From NCBI GenBank assembly GCA_963693305.1, contig OY855914.1, positions 13,641,783-13,705,782 on the forward strand: a DNA stretch of 64,000 nt. Reading direction: 5' to 3'. The DNA is from Meandrina meandrites (Eukaryota > Cnidaria > Anthozoa > Scleractinia > Meandrinidae). Below are positions 52,001 to 58,370 of the stretch, piece after piece. Within the stretch, counting starts at the first letter, position 1, and the number at the start of each line of letters is the position of its first letter. A program made the translations under genes and the position numbers. Under the pieces are notes generated by a model. That model ran no database searches, was not told the DNA's origin, and saw only the letters and a program-made list of their open reading frames with translations.

Positions 52001-55000
52001 TCGGTGAACTGAAATCTTTGGTCTGTTAGGGCATTAGTATACAAAAAGTATTTTTCCAATTATAATCAAGTGGTTAAGGGTTGAACAGGACGACCAGTCA
52101 TCTATTACGCCGTATATTATTTCTGTTTTAGAAAGAGAAGTCTTCTTTTTTTTAGATAGCGAATTATACCAAGTAGTGAACTCGGACCAGAAAGATTTGG
52201 CTGCTGAACATGTGAAGAGTACACGAGCAATCATTTGTTCGACATTGGTACAGTAGGGACAATAAGGGTTTGGTTTTTTCTTCATTTTATACAGAATGTT
52301 ATTTGTATATAGTATGTTGTGAATTACATTGTACTGAAAGACAGATAGTTTTACTTCTTTCGTTACGCAAAATGGAAGCGAATAAACACCTTGTCGCATT
52401 TGCGCATCAAAACCGCATTCTATTAATCTTTTATCTGCGGTAGGAGGACATTGCTGTCGGTTGATCAGAGTGTTATAAACTGTTTTACACGTGAACTTGT
52501 CGATTGCGAGATGCGGGTCTGTCTGGACACGATGATGCTCGTCCCTTTTCAGACTCCTCTTCCAATGATTTGGTATAGCCGACAACAAACTTAAGTATTG
52601 TAAAAAATTGCATTTGATTTTGAATTTTTCCAAGAAAGTATTAAATGACATGAAGCCAGTTCCTTCATCGTTAACAATATCAGCAAGGTTTTGTATGCCG
52701 ACTTGATACCAGTTACGATAATAAACTGATCATTTGCCTATTCTTATAAATCGGTTGTTCCAAATTGTTTGGTTTAAGAAATCTTCTTTCTTTTCAGGAG
52801 TAGTTCTGTTTAAGTCTTGCCAGTGCAGTATTATGTCAGGGTAGAATTTGGGTAGGTGCTCATTAATACACAAAGATTTAATGTCATAGTTGCATTCGAA
52901 GAGAAGCTTGCCTCCAACGTTTGAAAGTAATGATAATGGAATAGATTTCCATGGTTCAGTTTCCTTGGAGCACAAACGTTTTACCCATGATATTTTCAGC
53001 GCTTTATCGAATAGTGAAAAGTCGATCATGCCAAGTCCTCCGTCATTCTTGCTTCTTGTGATAGTTGTTTTTTTTAAGTTTTGGATTTTTGTTTTTCCAT
53101 ATATATCTGAATATTATGTTATTGACTTCATCAGTAAATCCGTTTGGAGTGTCTAGCACACTGCAAATGAAAGTTAATTTAGAAATCACAAGGGTTTTAA
53201 CGATGTTAATTCTTCCATATATCGATATGTCCCTGGAAGACCAAATGTTTAATAGTTTTTTAAGAGGATTAAGCTTATCAAAGAAATTCTTTTCAGTTGC
53301 AAGTTCTTCGTTATATGAAAAATATACCCCTAGGGCATAAATAGGCTCATCACTTAGTTTTAAGTCTAGCACACGGTCTTTCCTATGGCGCCAACATCCC
53401 AACCATAATATTTCTGATTTGGATTGGTTTATTTTTAGACCTGAGCAACTTTCAAATTGGCTTAATAGGTAAAAAAGATTATGAATTGACTGGACATCCC
53501 TTACGAAGACTGTTGTATCGTCTGCATATTGGGAGACCTTGACCAGGGTTCGCACAGTCTTGAAAAGTCCTTGAATTTTAGGGGGAGTCCTTGAAAAGTC
53601 CTTGAATTCCATTTTTCCTTGAAAAGTCCTTGAATTTCTGTGTAAGTCCTTGAAAAGTCCTTGAATTTTCTTCAACTTTAAAAATAGTGGCTTCGAAACC
53701 AAATTGCTTTGCATAGACTATGGTATTCTTTTCCTGTGTAAAGCACCTTCAAACTCTAAAACACGAGTGTAAAAGCAGCCAATAACGAGAAAAGACAAGA
53801 ATGTAGAGAAGGAGATGGAGCAAACACATTTATAGCATTTAAATACCATCAAGAGTGTAGAGAAGGAGATGGAGCAAACACATTTATAGCATTTAAATAC
53901 CATCAAGAATGTAGAGAAGGAGATGGAGCAAACACATTTACAGCATTTATATACCATCTGTTAAATTACCTCCCTGGTAGGGGGTCCTTGAAAATTCAAT
54001 TTGGTCCTTGAATAGTCCTTGAAAAGTCCTGGAAAATGGTTACGAGTTTTTGTACGAACCCTGTTGACCGTTTGTTTTTTGTCAATCTGGATTCCTCTTA
54101 TCTCGTTTGAATGTGTAATAGCATTGTTTAAAATTTCCACGCCAATTACAAATAGGATACCCGAAAGAGGGCAACCTTGCCTGACTCCTCTACTTAAGTT
54201 GAAATGCTTAGTTGCGAAACTGTTATTCAATACGCAACATGTGATGTCCTTATACAAGACTGAGACCATTTGAGGTTTGAATAACTTACAGGTTGAAACT
54301 ACTTTTTATATGTTTTTGTCTTTGCAGACAAAACAAAGTATTTTACAAATTTGTAAAAAATTCTCTAGGTGGGGTTCAGAGCCACCTTAAATTTATGAAA
54401 ACATAACATAGCTCGATTTGCAAAACTGTTCCTTTTGTCGATTAGACAAAAATATATGAAAACCAAGAACTTTCGCCGAGACGTTTTTGAGTTATTAGCC
54501 CCAAAAGGTCCTAAATAGGGTATCTTCGAACTCTTTAGATGTTGCCATGGCAACTAATTTTCACATCACAGTTACCTCAATTTGCTCATTGATTAAATGT
54601 TTACAGGTTACAGGTACAAGTTTGTACTAATAGACCTTCCTAAACCCCATTGATATAGTTGCAATGGATTTGTTTTTCAAATTTTCTCAGGTGAGAATGC
54701 TCACAGACTTCCCTAGATGCTCAAACCCCCTGCCCTTATACCCACCCATACAAATCCTGGCTACAGCCCTGTGGGCTGCAGAAGTTATAATATATATTCT
54801 CTCTGCATAATTATCATTTGCAGTAAATTAAATCTGTTTGTGTTTAAGGAATAGGAATATTCTCTCCAGTTGGAAGCAACTTGTCTGCATCAACAGCTAG
54901 TACTACTCAGTTGCATTATCATGATGGAGTGACCTCAGCTACAGTAAATAGCAGTGCACCATTAGGAAGAAGTTCCCCAAGGACACTAGGAGTAACCACA

Positions 55001-58000
55001 GCAGCTGGCACAGGACCCACAGCCCTTCAAAATGACAGATCTGCTACCAGTTCTCTTACAGACAAGAACAGTGCACAGGACCTGGCACCTAACTCTAGCA
55101 CCAAACCCTTTGGTGATACTAAACATGGTGGGAGTCTGGCACCAAGTAGTACCAAGTTTCAATTTGAGGGAAATCAAACAAAGGGTGCTGTTGGAGGGTA
55201 TGGTGATCCACGTGGTGCTACAGAAAGCTTACATGTAGAAACAGATGGAACACAAACATTGATTGACTCTCCACCTAGATCTATCAGGAATAACAACAGA
55301 GCTACTGAAAGTACCATTAGGCCAGGACAAGGGGTATGTGTGTTTACTATAAGCTTTAATTAGCACGGATTTGAAAGGGGAGAACATTCCGGTTTTCCTC
55401 CACAAAAACCAACACTCTAAATTCCAATTTGATCTTGGATGCACATACACGTCTTAATGAGCTCCTGAGGTCTTCTGTGTAACATGGGTAAAACAATATA
55501 TTACATTTTACATTTTTTTAAATGAACCCTTATGAGTAATATAATGCCTGTTAAGTGTTAGGACATTCTTTTCTAGTCACCTCATGGATCCCCATCCCAA
55601 CTCAGAAAGTCAGCAGATGGTGGCACAGAAACATCTGATTTGCTCGTAAGTCAGACTACGACAGCTGTCACATCAGGAGAAACAGGTTAACAGCAGAATT
55701 TTTTTTAAAACTTATTTTGCATGATCACATAAAAAGGTTAAGGTATATGTCTCCTAGAGAGTACTACTTTACCTATTTTAATATTGGCCATCATGATCTC
55801 TCGATATTGCTTTCGCTGCAATACTGTTGCCACTTGACAGACTTGTTGATTATTTTTTGGCATTTTGACAACTTTATGATGGCTTTCTTTGAATTACCGG
55901 CCGATAAAAATGTGCTTATTTTCCAAAATGGGAGACACAGTGGCCTAATGGTTAGTGCGCTGGACTCTGGATTGAGCAGTCCAGGTTTGAGCCCTGGTCA
56001 GGGTTACTGCATTGTGTTCTTGGGCAAGACACTTCACTCTTACAGTGCCTCTTTCCACCCAGGTGTATGAATGGGTACAGACAAATTTGCTTCTGAGGAT
56101 AACTCTGCGATGGTCTAGCATGCTATCCAGGGGGGGAGTAGAAAATAATACTGTTAGTTGCTTCATGTTACTGAAATCGGGATAAGCTAAGGCCCGATAG
56201 GCCACTAGGCTCAAATGCAGACTTTACCTTTACTTTTGGTTTGGATATGTACAGTCTTTGTTTGTGGTGAAAGACTTGATTACTTATGCCTAGTACCCTC
56301 CTGGGGCACAGGTAACCTACAAGATTCCTCCAGACATCCCTGTCCTGGGCTTTCCTCTCTAGCTGGCTCCAGGTCAGCCCCAATCTCCTGGTGTCTGTTT
56401 CTGGGTTTTGGTAAAAGCAGGCCCATGGCCTGAGGCACGCTTCATGGCCTGCAGCCCACTTAAGCAATATAATATAATTTGATTTGCCTCAGCACAATAA
56501 TGAGATGCTTCAGCACAATAATGAGATGCCTCAGCAAGATAATGAGATACCTCAGGACAATAATGACATGTCTCAGCACAATAATGAGATGCCTCAGCAC
56601 AATAATGACATGTCTCAGCACAATAATGAGATGCCTCAGCAAGATAATCAGATGCCTCAGCATGATAATGAGATGCCTCAGCGAGATAATGAGATGCCTC
56701 AGCACAATAATGAGATGCCTCAGGACAATAATGAGATGCCTCAGCACAATAATGAGATGCCTCAGGACAATAATGAGATGCCTCGGCACAATAATGAGAT
56801 GCCTCAGTACAATAATGAGATGCCTCAGTGTGATAATGAGATGCCTCAGCAAGATAATGAGATGCCTCAGTGTGATAATGAGATGCTTCAGCATGATAAT
56901 GAGATGCCTCAGCACAATAATGAGATGCCTCAGCACAATAATGAGATGCCTCAGCAAGATAATGAGATGCTCCAGCATGATAATGAGATGCTTCAGCACA
57001 ATAATCAGATGCCTCAGCACAATAATCAGATGCCTCAGCACAATAATGAGATGCCTCAGCAAGATAATGAGATGCTCCAGCATGATAATGAGATGCTTCA
57101 GCACAATAATGAGATGCCTCAGCACAATAATGAGATGCCTCAGCAAGATAATGAGATGCCTCAGTGTGATAATGAGATGCCTCAGCAAGATAATGAGATG
57201 CTCCAGCACAATAATGAGATGCCTCAGCAAGATAATCAGATGCCTCAGTGTGATAATGAGATGCCTCAGCAAGATAATGAGATGCTCCAGCATGATAATG
57301 AGATGCTCCAGCATGATAATGAGATGCTTCAGCACAATAATGAGATGCCTCAGGACAATAATGAGATGCCTCAGGACAATAATGAGATGCCTCAGCAAGA
57401 TAATGAGATGCCTCAGCACAATAATGACATGTCTCAGCAAGATAATGAGATGCCTCAGTGTGATAATGAGATGCTTCAGCACAATAATCAGATGCCTCAG
57501 TGTGATAATGAGATGCCTCAGCAAGATAATGAGATGCTCCAGCATGATAATGAGATGTTTCAGCACAATAATGAGATGCCTCAGGACAATAATGAGATGC
57601 CTCAGCACAATAATGAGATGCCTCAGCAAGATAATGAGATGCCTCAGTGTGATAATGAGATGCTTCAGCACAATAATCAGATGCCTCAGTGTGATAATGA
57701 GATGCTTCAGCACAATAATCAGATGCCTCAGTGTGATAATGAGATGCCTCGGCAAGATAATGAGATGCCTCAGCACAATAATGAGATGCCTCAGCAAGAT
57801 AATGAGATGCCTCAGTGTGATAATGAGATGCCTCAGCATAATAATGAGATGCTTCAGAATTCCTCAGCATTTACTCAGCTTTTTGGGGCATTGATGTGAT
57901 ATCCTTTACTGTTAATTCAGCCTTTCTTTTTTTGGTAACTGTGAAGTGGGTCACTGGCCACCAGGCCAGTGCTGGCCACCAGGCCACAGGCCATGAAGTG

Positions 58001-58370
58001 TGGGGTGTGGTCTGCCAGGCCATGGGCCTGCTTTTAGCAAAACCCATCTGCTTTCAGGTCCCGTCTGTCAACGTGGGTTTCTTGCTCCTCCCTTTTCCTC
58101 TTGCCCTTGGATCATGTACCATTATGAGAAGGCCTTCAACCATACTGTATTTTTCACTGACGATTATATTTTCTTTTTAGTCTCACCAAGCCAAAGTTTA
58201 ATACTTGATCATGCAAAACACAGTGTAGATCCTTTACCAAGTGGTGCTGTTGGCATGGCAGCAACTTCAGGTGCTGATGGGGCTGCAAGCATTACCAGTA
58301 ATGCAGGAATGTTACCATTTCAAGTACAGTTCATTAAGAATCTGATTGATGAATCGTTGGATGAGTTCAG
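21889..58370 (+). CDS. NEDD1: NEDD1, WD40 gamma-tubulin ring complex targeting protein (3' end outside window)
   Basis: Twelve coding exons were joined by GT-AG sites: 21889-22030, 22898-22974, 23431-23547, 24498-24638, 27182-27411, 31785-31873, 40236-40339, 41448-41655, 42132-42233, 54849-55333, 55577-55685 and 58181-58370. All phases agree and the total is 1,994 nt, 664 codons plus 2 nt. The ATG is preceded in frame by TAA at 21874-21876. Residues 1-300 (exons 1-7) form the WD40 propeller, with the start SSGGDIKIW, repeats ending NIWD, NLWD and IYDL, and [11 protein letters not shown]. Residues 301-600 are Ser/Thr/Pro-rich and probably disordered. Exon 12 ends in [17 protein letters not shown], the beginning of the conserved C-terminal helix that binds gamma-tubulin. 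NEDD1 brings the gamma-tubulin ring complex to centrosomes and spindle microtubules. The rest of the helix must be encoded beyond 64,000. Introns reach 12.6 kb through transposon insertion. Confidence 0.95.
22031..22897 (+). other. NEDD1 intron 1
   Basis: Contains a short inverted repeat (TGTGGTAAGAACA / TGTTCTTACCACA, 22314-22375) and a MITE-like palindrome at about 22550-22665 (AATTATGCAGATC / GATCTGCATAATT). No coding content seen. Confidence 0.6.
22550..22665. repeat. Short MITE-like palindrome
   Basis: GATATGAAAAATTATGCAGATC near 22566 is mirrored by GATCTGCATAATTCTTCATA near 22641, with a GAGGGTTTTATCC..GGATGACACCCTC interior that also pairs partly. Likely a small non-autonomous DNA element. 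Confidence 0.55.
22898..22974 (+). CDS. NEDD1: NEDD1 exon 2
   Basis: Encodes the second half of blade 1 and start of the next ([12 protein letters not shown]). Acceptor GTTTAG, donor GGG|GTAAGT, ending in phase 0. Confidence 0.9.
23431..23547 (+). CDS. NEDD1: NEDD1 exon 3
   Basis: Encodes a WD40 blade, [15 protein letters not shown] to TLNIWDMK. Acceptor AATTTCAG, donor AAG|GTTAGT; both ends phase 0. Confidence 0.93.
23548..24497 (+). other. NEDD1 intron 3
   Basis: AT-rich intron with no recognised repeat. The open frames at 23730-23942 and 24184-24384 have no domains. Confidence 0.5.
24498..24638 (+). CDS. NEDD1: NEDD1 exon 4
   Basis: Encodes [16 protein letters not shown] and the following [13 protein letters not shown] strand. 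Acceptor GTGATAG, donor CAG|GTAGTT; 47 codons, both ends phase 0. Confidence 0.93.
24815..26154. mobile_element. MULE-type non-autonomous element with 9-bp target duplication
   Basis: A 1,340-bp element in NEDD1 intron 4. It starts AGGCAGGTACAAAACTC and ends with the exact complement, flanked by CATTTATTG at 24806-24814 and 26155-26163. Nine-base duplication is typical of Mutator-like elements. Sub-terminal regions are arrays of CGGATCAACTCGGAC-type words in both orientations. The interior has a second repeated block (GTACGCCAGTTAAAA at about 24922 and 25087). No transposase domain was recognised. Confidence 0.82.
27182..27411 (+). CDS. NEDD1: NEDD1 exon 5
   Basis: The longest WD40 exon: [29 protein letters not shown] and [12 protein letters not shown] blocks. 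Acceptor GGTAACAG, donor AA|GTAAGT, ending in phase 2. Confidence 0.95.
27520..29340. mobile_element. TTAA-flanked 1.8-kb inverted-repeat element with short frames
   Basis: Lies in NEDD1 intron 5. It starts GGTATCAGCCAC and ends GTGGCTGATACC, flanked by TTAA at 27516-27519 and 29341-29344. It is longer than a typical MITE and holds small lysine-rich frames: plus-strand 27966-28253 ([19 protein letters not shown]) and a minus-strand start [16 protein letters not shown] at about 28551. These could be remnants of a transposase or accessory gene of a Kolobok or piggyBac-type parent, but I cannot assign them. Confidence 0.75.
29733..30341. mobile_element. Inverted-repeat element with AAGTGCTACTATGAT termini
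   Basis: The left end AAGTGCTACTATGATCAAAT and right end ATTTCATCATAGTAGCACTT are inverted repeats. Further inward, CAAATATCTATTG / AATATCTCTGG and AATATGCAAATTAG / CTAATTTGCATATT also pair, so most of the 609-bp element is palindromic. Target duplication not resolved. Confidence 0.7.
30343..30486. mobile_element. 144-bp MITE with TAGCCCAATTT termini
   Basis: TAGCCCAATTTCGATAT at the left is mirrored by ATATCAAAATTGGGCTA at the right. A second inner pair, TAGGCTCCGGGGAATAAAC / GTTTATTACCTGGAGCCT, surrounds the centre. It directly abuts the preceding element. Confidence 0.7.
30867..31100 (+). repeat. Dispersed repeat, copy 2
   Basis: Related to 10538-10820: GAAAAACAACAAAAAATGGA, GATAGTTGAAGTGGGATCATC and AGTAAAATCATTC are shared in order. 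It lacks the 30-bp direct repeat of copy 1. Nature of the family unknown. Confidence 0.6.
31785..31873 (+). CDS. NEDD1: NEDD1 exon 6
   Basis: Too short for a long open frame; found by phase and family match: [22 protein letters not shown]. Acceptor TTTTAAAAG, donor AGAG|GTTTGT; phase 2 in, phase 1 out. Confidence 0.92.
31883..32030. repeat. Microsatellites (AGAC)n and (GAT)n/(AAT)n
   Basis: An AGACAGACAGACAGACA tract lies near 31884, just inside NEDD1 intron 6, and a GATGATGATGATGATCATAA tract runs into ATAATAATAATAATGG near 31996-32028. Confidence 0.8.
32461..32572. repeat. Short MITE-like inverted repeat
   Basis: ATTACAAACAATACTTCAAG on the left pairs with the complement of the right end (GGTGTTGTTTGTAAT) and the adjacent AAGGCTG / CAGCCTT. 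About 112 bp in total. Confidence 0.55.
33117..33214 (-). repeat. 3' LTR of gypsy element
   Basis: A 98-bp repeat nearly identical to 37433-37531. Its outermost bases (CATAGTG instead of TGTAGTG on the plus-strand edge) differ from the other LTR. Confidence 0.9.
33311..34404 (-). pseudogene. Gypsy integrase region
   Basis: Two overlapping-end frames encode an integrase: an HHCC zinc region ([15 protein letters not shown]), core residues in AIDFYGPVP and TDNGPPFNG, then a C-terminal part with [16 protein letters not shown] frameshift near 33,867 separates the frames after NAESF. No chromodomain was recognised. Confidence 0.88.
34449..35777 (-). pseudogene. Gypsy reverse transcriptase and RNase H region
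   Basis: Broken frames encode RT blocks ([34 protein letters not shown], then [19 protein letters not shown]) and RNase H ([24 protein letters not shown]). The catalytic pair reads ADD. Stops interrupt it around 35,465-35,590 and 34,990, so it is inactive. Confidence 0.9.
35844..37327 (-). pseudogene. Gypsy Gag, nucleocapsid and protease region
   Basis: Gag starts [20 protein letters not shown], follows the primer-binding site and ends in a shift near 36,986. A nucleocapsid-type knuckle [14 protein letters not shown] is encoded near 36,670-36,711, preceded in another frame by a second one (CFYC..H..RPC). The protease motif [13 protein letters not shown] is near 36,385-36,425. Confidence 0.88.
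37433..37531 (-). repeat. 5' LTR of gypsy element
   Basis: A 99-bp LTR, TGTAGTG...CACTACA, immediately followed (minus strand) by ATGGCGACGAGGAGC, which contains the primer-binding site. Confidence 0.92.
37532..39115. other. Rest of NEDD1 intron 6, left of the Tigger-like element
   Basis: Mostly AT-rich sequence. Around 38,370-38,590 there is a degenerate inverted repeat of CTTGCATT/AATGCAAG words ending GCAGGTGTGAACCAGGCT, which looks like a partial MITE. No exon was recognised. Confidence 0.4.
39118..39837. mobile_element. Tigger/pogo-like MITE
   Basis: A 720-bp element flanked by TA. It starts CAGTCGACCCCCGATAACTC and ends with the near-complement (GAGTTATCGGGAGTCGACTG). AACTCGAACC words recur near both ends. 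The CAGTCGACTC(C/T)CGATAACTCGAA end is characteristic of pogo/Tigger-type mariner elements. No DDE transposase frame. Confidence 0.85.
40236..40339 (+). CDS. NEDD1: NEDD1 exon 7
   Basis: Encodes [15 protein letters not shown] and [17 protein letters not shown], the last WD40 blade, closing the propeller at residue 300. Acceptor GTATACAG, donor AAG|GTAAGA. It lies 8.4 kb after exon 6, beyond the gypsy insertion. Confidence 0.95.
40340..41447 (+). other. NEDD1 intron 7
   Basis: Apparently unique AT-rich sequence with no recognised exon or repeat pair. Confidence 0.5.
41448..41655 (+). CDS. NEDD1: NEDD1 exon 8
   Basis: Thr/Pro/Gln-rich linker ending DIFSPLRE, which corresponds to the MFSPIRD-type motif after the propeller of vertebrate NEDD1. 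Acceptor CCTTGTAG, donor GAAA|GTATGT, phase 1 out. Confidence 0.92.
42132..42233 (+). CDS. NEDD1: NEDD1 exon 9
   Basis: Low-complexity linker ([15 protein letters not shown], KENNPPAHG). Acceptor TTTCTCCAG, donor CATG|GTAAGA; phase 1 at both ends. Sequence conservation is low, so the exon rests mainly on splice sites and phase. Confidence 0.85.
42234..47384 (+). other. NEDD1 intron 9, left part
   Basis: Mostly AT-rich non-coding DNA up to the RTE LINE. A minus-strand frame at 42344-42571 ([28 protein letters not shown]) resembles fragments I associate with retroelement polyproteins but is too short to name. A tandem-repeat element is at about 44,037-44,756. Nothing recognised in 44,950-47,380 beyond simple AT-rich sequence. 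Confidence 0.45.
44037..44756. repeat. Inverted-repeat element with ~179-bp internal tandem units
   Basis: The ends GTGTGGGATAC (44037) and GTATCCCACAC (44746) are inverted repeats; the left end also folds on itself (44037-44063). Inside, a unit containing TTTAAAATACATCCAA, TGTTCAACAG, AAAGGTACAATTTAGAATGA and CGCAAGCGTTTCAT occurs at about 44,205 and again 179 bp later; a third, more diverged partial unit starts near 44,530. Confidence 0.6.
47385..50695 (+). mobile_element. RTE-type LINE, apparently full-length coding region
   Basis: Sense-oriented in NEDD1 intron 9. A GC-richer 5' region (from about 47385, GTTGTGCCTTGTCGTGGCAG) precedes one long frame. The 3' end is a short (ATG)n/(ATGATG)n tract straight after the stop, the usual RTE-type terminus instead of a long poly(A). 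Exact element ends and target duplication were not determined. Confidence 0.85.
47559..50681 (+). CDS. RTE-type endonuclease / reverse transcriptase polyprotein
   Basis: An uninterrupted frame of 1,040 codons. The N-terminal third is an apurinic-type endonuclease: [11 protein letters not shown] near residue 68, GDFNAKIG at 209, and SDHHLLVA at 304, the catalytic histidine region. The middle is a reverse transcriptase with [20 protein letters not shown] at 679, [13 protein letters not shown] and YADDLALL at 781, so both catalytic aspartates of the YADD box and the KAFD aspartate are present. The C-terminus ends with [13 protein letters not shown] and RRDL..DWR, a block seen in RTE and craniofacial-development-protein-2-like sequences. 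The proteins nick target DNA and copy the element RNA there. The first ATG may not be the real start; the first ~60 residues are poorly conserved-looking. No stop or shift disrupts the domains. GC content is clearly higher than the surrounding intron. Confidence 0.92.
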   Translation: MWGQQPYLIKNCTATETLRRIPRDTTAWGVDGPLARRPMTPGSESQAHLEAARPTTIISPRTTTTIGAWNVQTMYETGKTAQVATEMRNYRLSILGISESRWSGSGQRRLITGDLLLFSGHGQENAPHTQGVALMLSRTAQRALIGWEGHGPRIITATFRTNERRINMDVIQCYAPTNDSDDQDKEEFYSRLLTIIQDRPERNVIIVMGDFNAKIGSDNRGYEEIMGQQGLGEMNDNGERFADLCATSDLVIGGSYFQHRRIHKATWVSPDLQTENQIDHMCIGKRFRRSLQDVRVRRGADVASDHHLLVARLKLKLRRNWTGKTNQRFGYNTFLLNDTNKREEFSITLSNKFQALQELMEEETIDERWQKVKGAVTSTCNEVLGPRTPKHKGWISTETLKKIEERKAKKVAVNNSRTRTAKAKALEEYKGMNRNVKRSLKADKRNYLESLAVEAEEAAYHGNMRDLYATIRNLSGKYSKPERPVKDKDGHPISDLEGQKKRWVEHFEELLNRPAPPDPPDVQPADSDLTIDCNPPTKEEIQNAIKQLRNGKAAGPDNIPAEAMKADIRTNVELLYPLFNKIWDEEQVPTEWKEGYLIKLPKKGDLSSCSNYRGITLLSIPGRVFNRVLLNRIKDAIDPQLREQQAGFRKNRSCTDQIATLRIILEQSLEWNSPLYINFVDYEKAFDSVDRQTLWKLLRHYGIPEKITNIIRNSYKGMTCRVVHGRQLTDAFKVRAGVRQGCLLSPFMFLLTMDWVMKTSTAQGRNGIQWTPWKQLDDLDYADDLALLSHTRHQMQQKTSSVADASACLGLKIHRGKSKVLKVNTVTDTPIMLEGEALDEVESFTYLGSIVDNTGGTEADVRARIGKVRAAFQQLKNVWRSSLLGTSIKIRIFNTIVKPVLLYGAETWRTTVATMKRIQTFINTCLRRILKIRWPDIISNQDLWKRTRQQPIEVDILQRRWKWIGHTLRKSSSNIARQALTWNPQGKRKRGQPRNSWRRDLEADMRRNGYTWGELQRLAQDRDDWRVLISGLCPRQGYRQ
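50862..50950. repeat. Left terminal fragment of a GTAGCC-type inverted-repeat element
   Basis: CAGGGCCGTAAGCAGGGGGG resembles the ends of the element at 2244-2869. A matching right end (CCTGGCTACAGCCCTG) occurs at about 54,756-54,771. If they belong together, the element was split by the MITE at 51,051 and the LINE at 51,665. No target duplication could be confirmed. Confidence 0.5.
51051..51591. mobile_element. TTAA-flanked MITE with AGTGCACCTAACCCC termini
   Basis: A 541-bp element, AGTGCACCTAACCCC at the left and GGGGTTAGGTGCACT at the right, flanked by TTAA at 51047-51050 and 51592-51595. It is internally palindromic, with a GTTGTGACGTC(G/A)GC block near 51,233 and its complement near 51,410. 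A different family from the TTAA elements at 1190-5901. Confidence 0.82.
53547..54063. mobile_element. Inverted-repeat element with GTCCTTGAAAA arrays, inside the LINE
   Basis: CAGGGTTCGCACA on the left and TGTACGAACCCTG on the right are inverted repeats, flanked by TTGAC on both sides (5-bp duplication). Removing it rejoins the LINE RT frame between the Q(I/T)DKKQTVNRV region and VSQYADD. Both ends are arrays of GTCCTTGAAAAGTCCTTGAA; the centre has three ~60-bp tandem units (53,800-53,955). Confidence 0.8.
53775..53957. repeat. Tandem repeat, about three units of ~59 bp
   Basis: The block GTAGAGAAGGAGATGGAGCA followed by AACACATTTATAGCATTTAA and ATACCATCAAGA(G/A)T is repeated three times with a few substitutions. 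It forms the core of the element nested in the LINE. Confidence 0.85.
54849..55333 (+). CDS. NEDD1: NEDD1 exon 10
   Basis: A 485-nt exon for a Ser/Thr-rich disordered segment beginning [10 protein letters not shown]. Acceptor GTTTAAG, donor GGG|GTATGT. It is 12.6 kb after exon 9; an additional small exon inside intron 9 cannot be ruled out, though phase 1-to-1 joining is clean. Confidence 0.87.
55577..55685 (+). CDS. NEDD1: NEDD1 exon 11
   Basis: Encodes [16 protein letters not shown] and a TTTAVTSGE tail. Acceptor TTTTCTAG, donor ACAG|GTTAAC, phase 0 in and 1 out. Confidence 0.85.
55931..56238 (+). mobile_element. tRNA-derived SINE, copy 2
   Basis: The same family as 375-674: head TGGCCTAATGGTTAGTGCGC with B-box GGTTTGAGCCC, the TTCTTGGGCAAGACACTTCA body, the CAGGTGTATGAATGGGTA core and the tail ACTTTACCTTTACTTTT. 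The B-box has C-to-T at the fifth base relative to copy 1. Confidence 0.82.
56290..56411 (-). pseudogene. RTE-type ORF C-terminal remnant
   Basis: The minus strand encodes [17 protein letters not shown] and LVGYLCPRR, matching the very C-terminal pattern ([19 protein letters not shown]) of the intact RTE frame in intron 9. Only the last ~40 codons remain. It lies between the SINE and the minisatellite. Confidence 0.7.
56412..58036. repeat. Inverted repeat flanking the minisatellite
   Basis: 56412-56432 and 58016-58036 are exact 21-bp inverted copies (core AAAGCAGGCCCATGGCC). Similarity continues inward, with CTTCATGGCCTG on the left and CAGGCCATGAAG on the right, interrupted by short indels. 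The minisatellite thus sits between opposed copies of one sequence, likely an RTE-type 3' region. Confidence 0.75.
56489..57860. repeat. 21-bp minisatellite, about 65 units
   Basis: Unit consensus GATGCCTCAGCACAATAATGA (21 bp). Variant units (CAGCAAGAT, CAGTGTGAT, CAGGACAAT, CAGCATGAT, AATCAG, GCTCC and GCTTC forms) recur in the same order at several places, for example near 56,880-57,010 and 57,160-57,330, showing higher-order duplication. Because the unit is a multiple of three and lacks stops in several frames, four long open frames cross it on both strands. They are not genes. Confidence 0.95.
58181..58370 (+). CDS. NEDD1: NEDD1 exon 12
   Basis: Ends with [17 protein letters not shown], the most recognisable part of the C-terminal gamma-tubulin-binding region. 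Acceptor TTCTTTTTAG, donor TTCAG|GTAGGA, phase 2 out. The following exon is not in the window. Confidence 0.94.

Larger units (their letters stand above)
51665..54262 (-). mobile_element. 5'-truncated L1/Tx1-type LINE, interrupted
   Basis: Antisense in NEDD1 intron 9. On the minus strand it encodes the RT blocks [15 protein letters not shown] and [10 protein letters not shown] followed by [17 protein letters not shown], then the post-RT region and a zinc-knuckle block [17 protein letters not shown]. Frames are broken near 53,040, 52,730 and 52,650 as well as by the insertion at 53,547-54,063. GACCATTT occurs on both sides (51657-51664 and 54263-54270), a probable 8-bp target duplication; the A-tail reads as poly-T near 51,660-51,690. 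The endonuclease is missing. Confidence 0.85.
55686..58180 (+). other. NEDD1 intron 11, composite of repeats
   Basis: Contains, in order, a SINE copy, a short antisense RTE-type remnant, a 21-bp minisatellite and a sequence inversely matching the left flank of the minisatellite. There is no exon inside; the long open frames across it are repeat artefacts. Confidence 0.8.

Noticed and set aside
56489..57860. Regularly spaced repeat that could look like a CRISPR array
   Set aside because: Units are contiguous 21-mers without unique spacers, and the sequence is an animal nuclear intron.
56374..57899. Four long open frames (459-498 codons) with heptapeptide repeats such as ASHYCAE and MPQHNNE
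   Set aside because: They are translations of the 21-bp minisatellite on both strands. The unit length is divisible by three and lacks stops, so frames stay open without selection, and the region lies in a NEDD1 intron.
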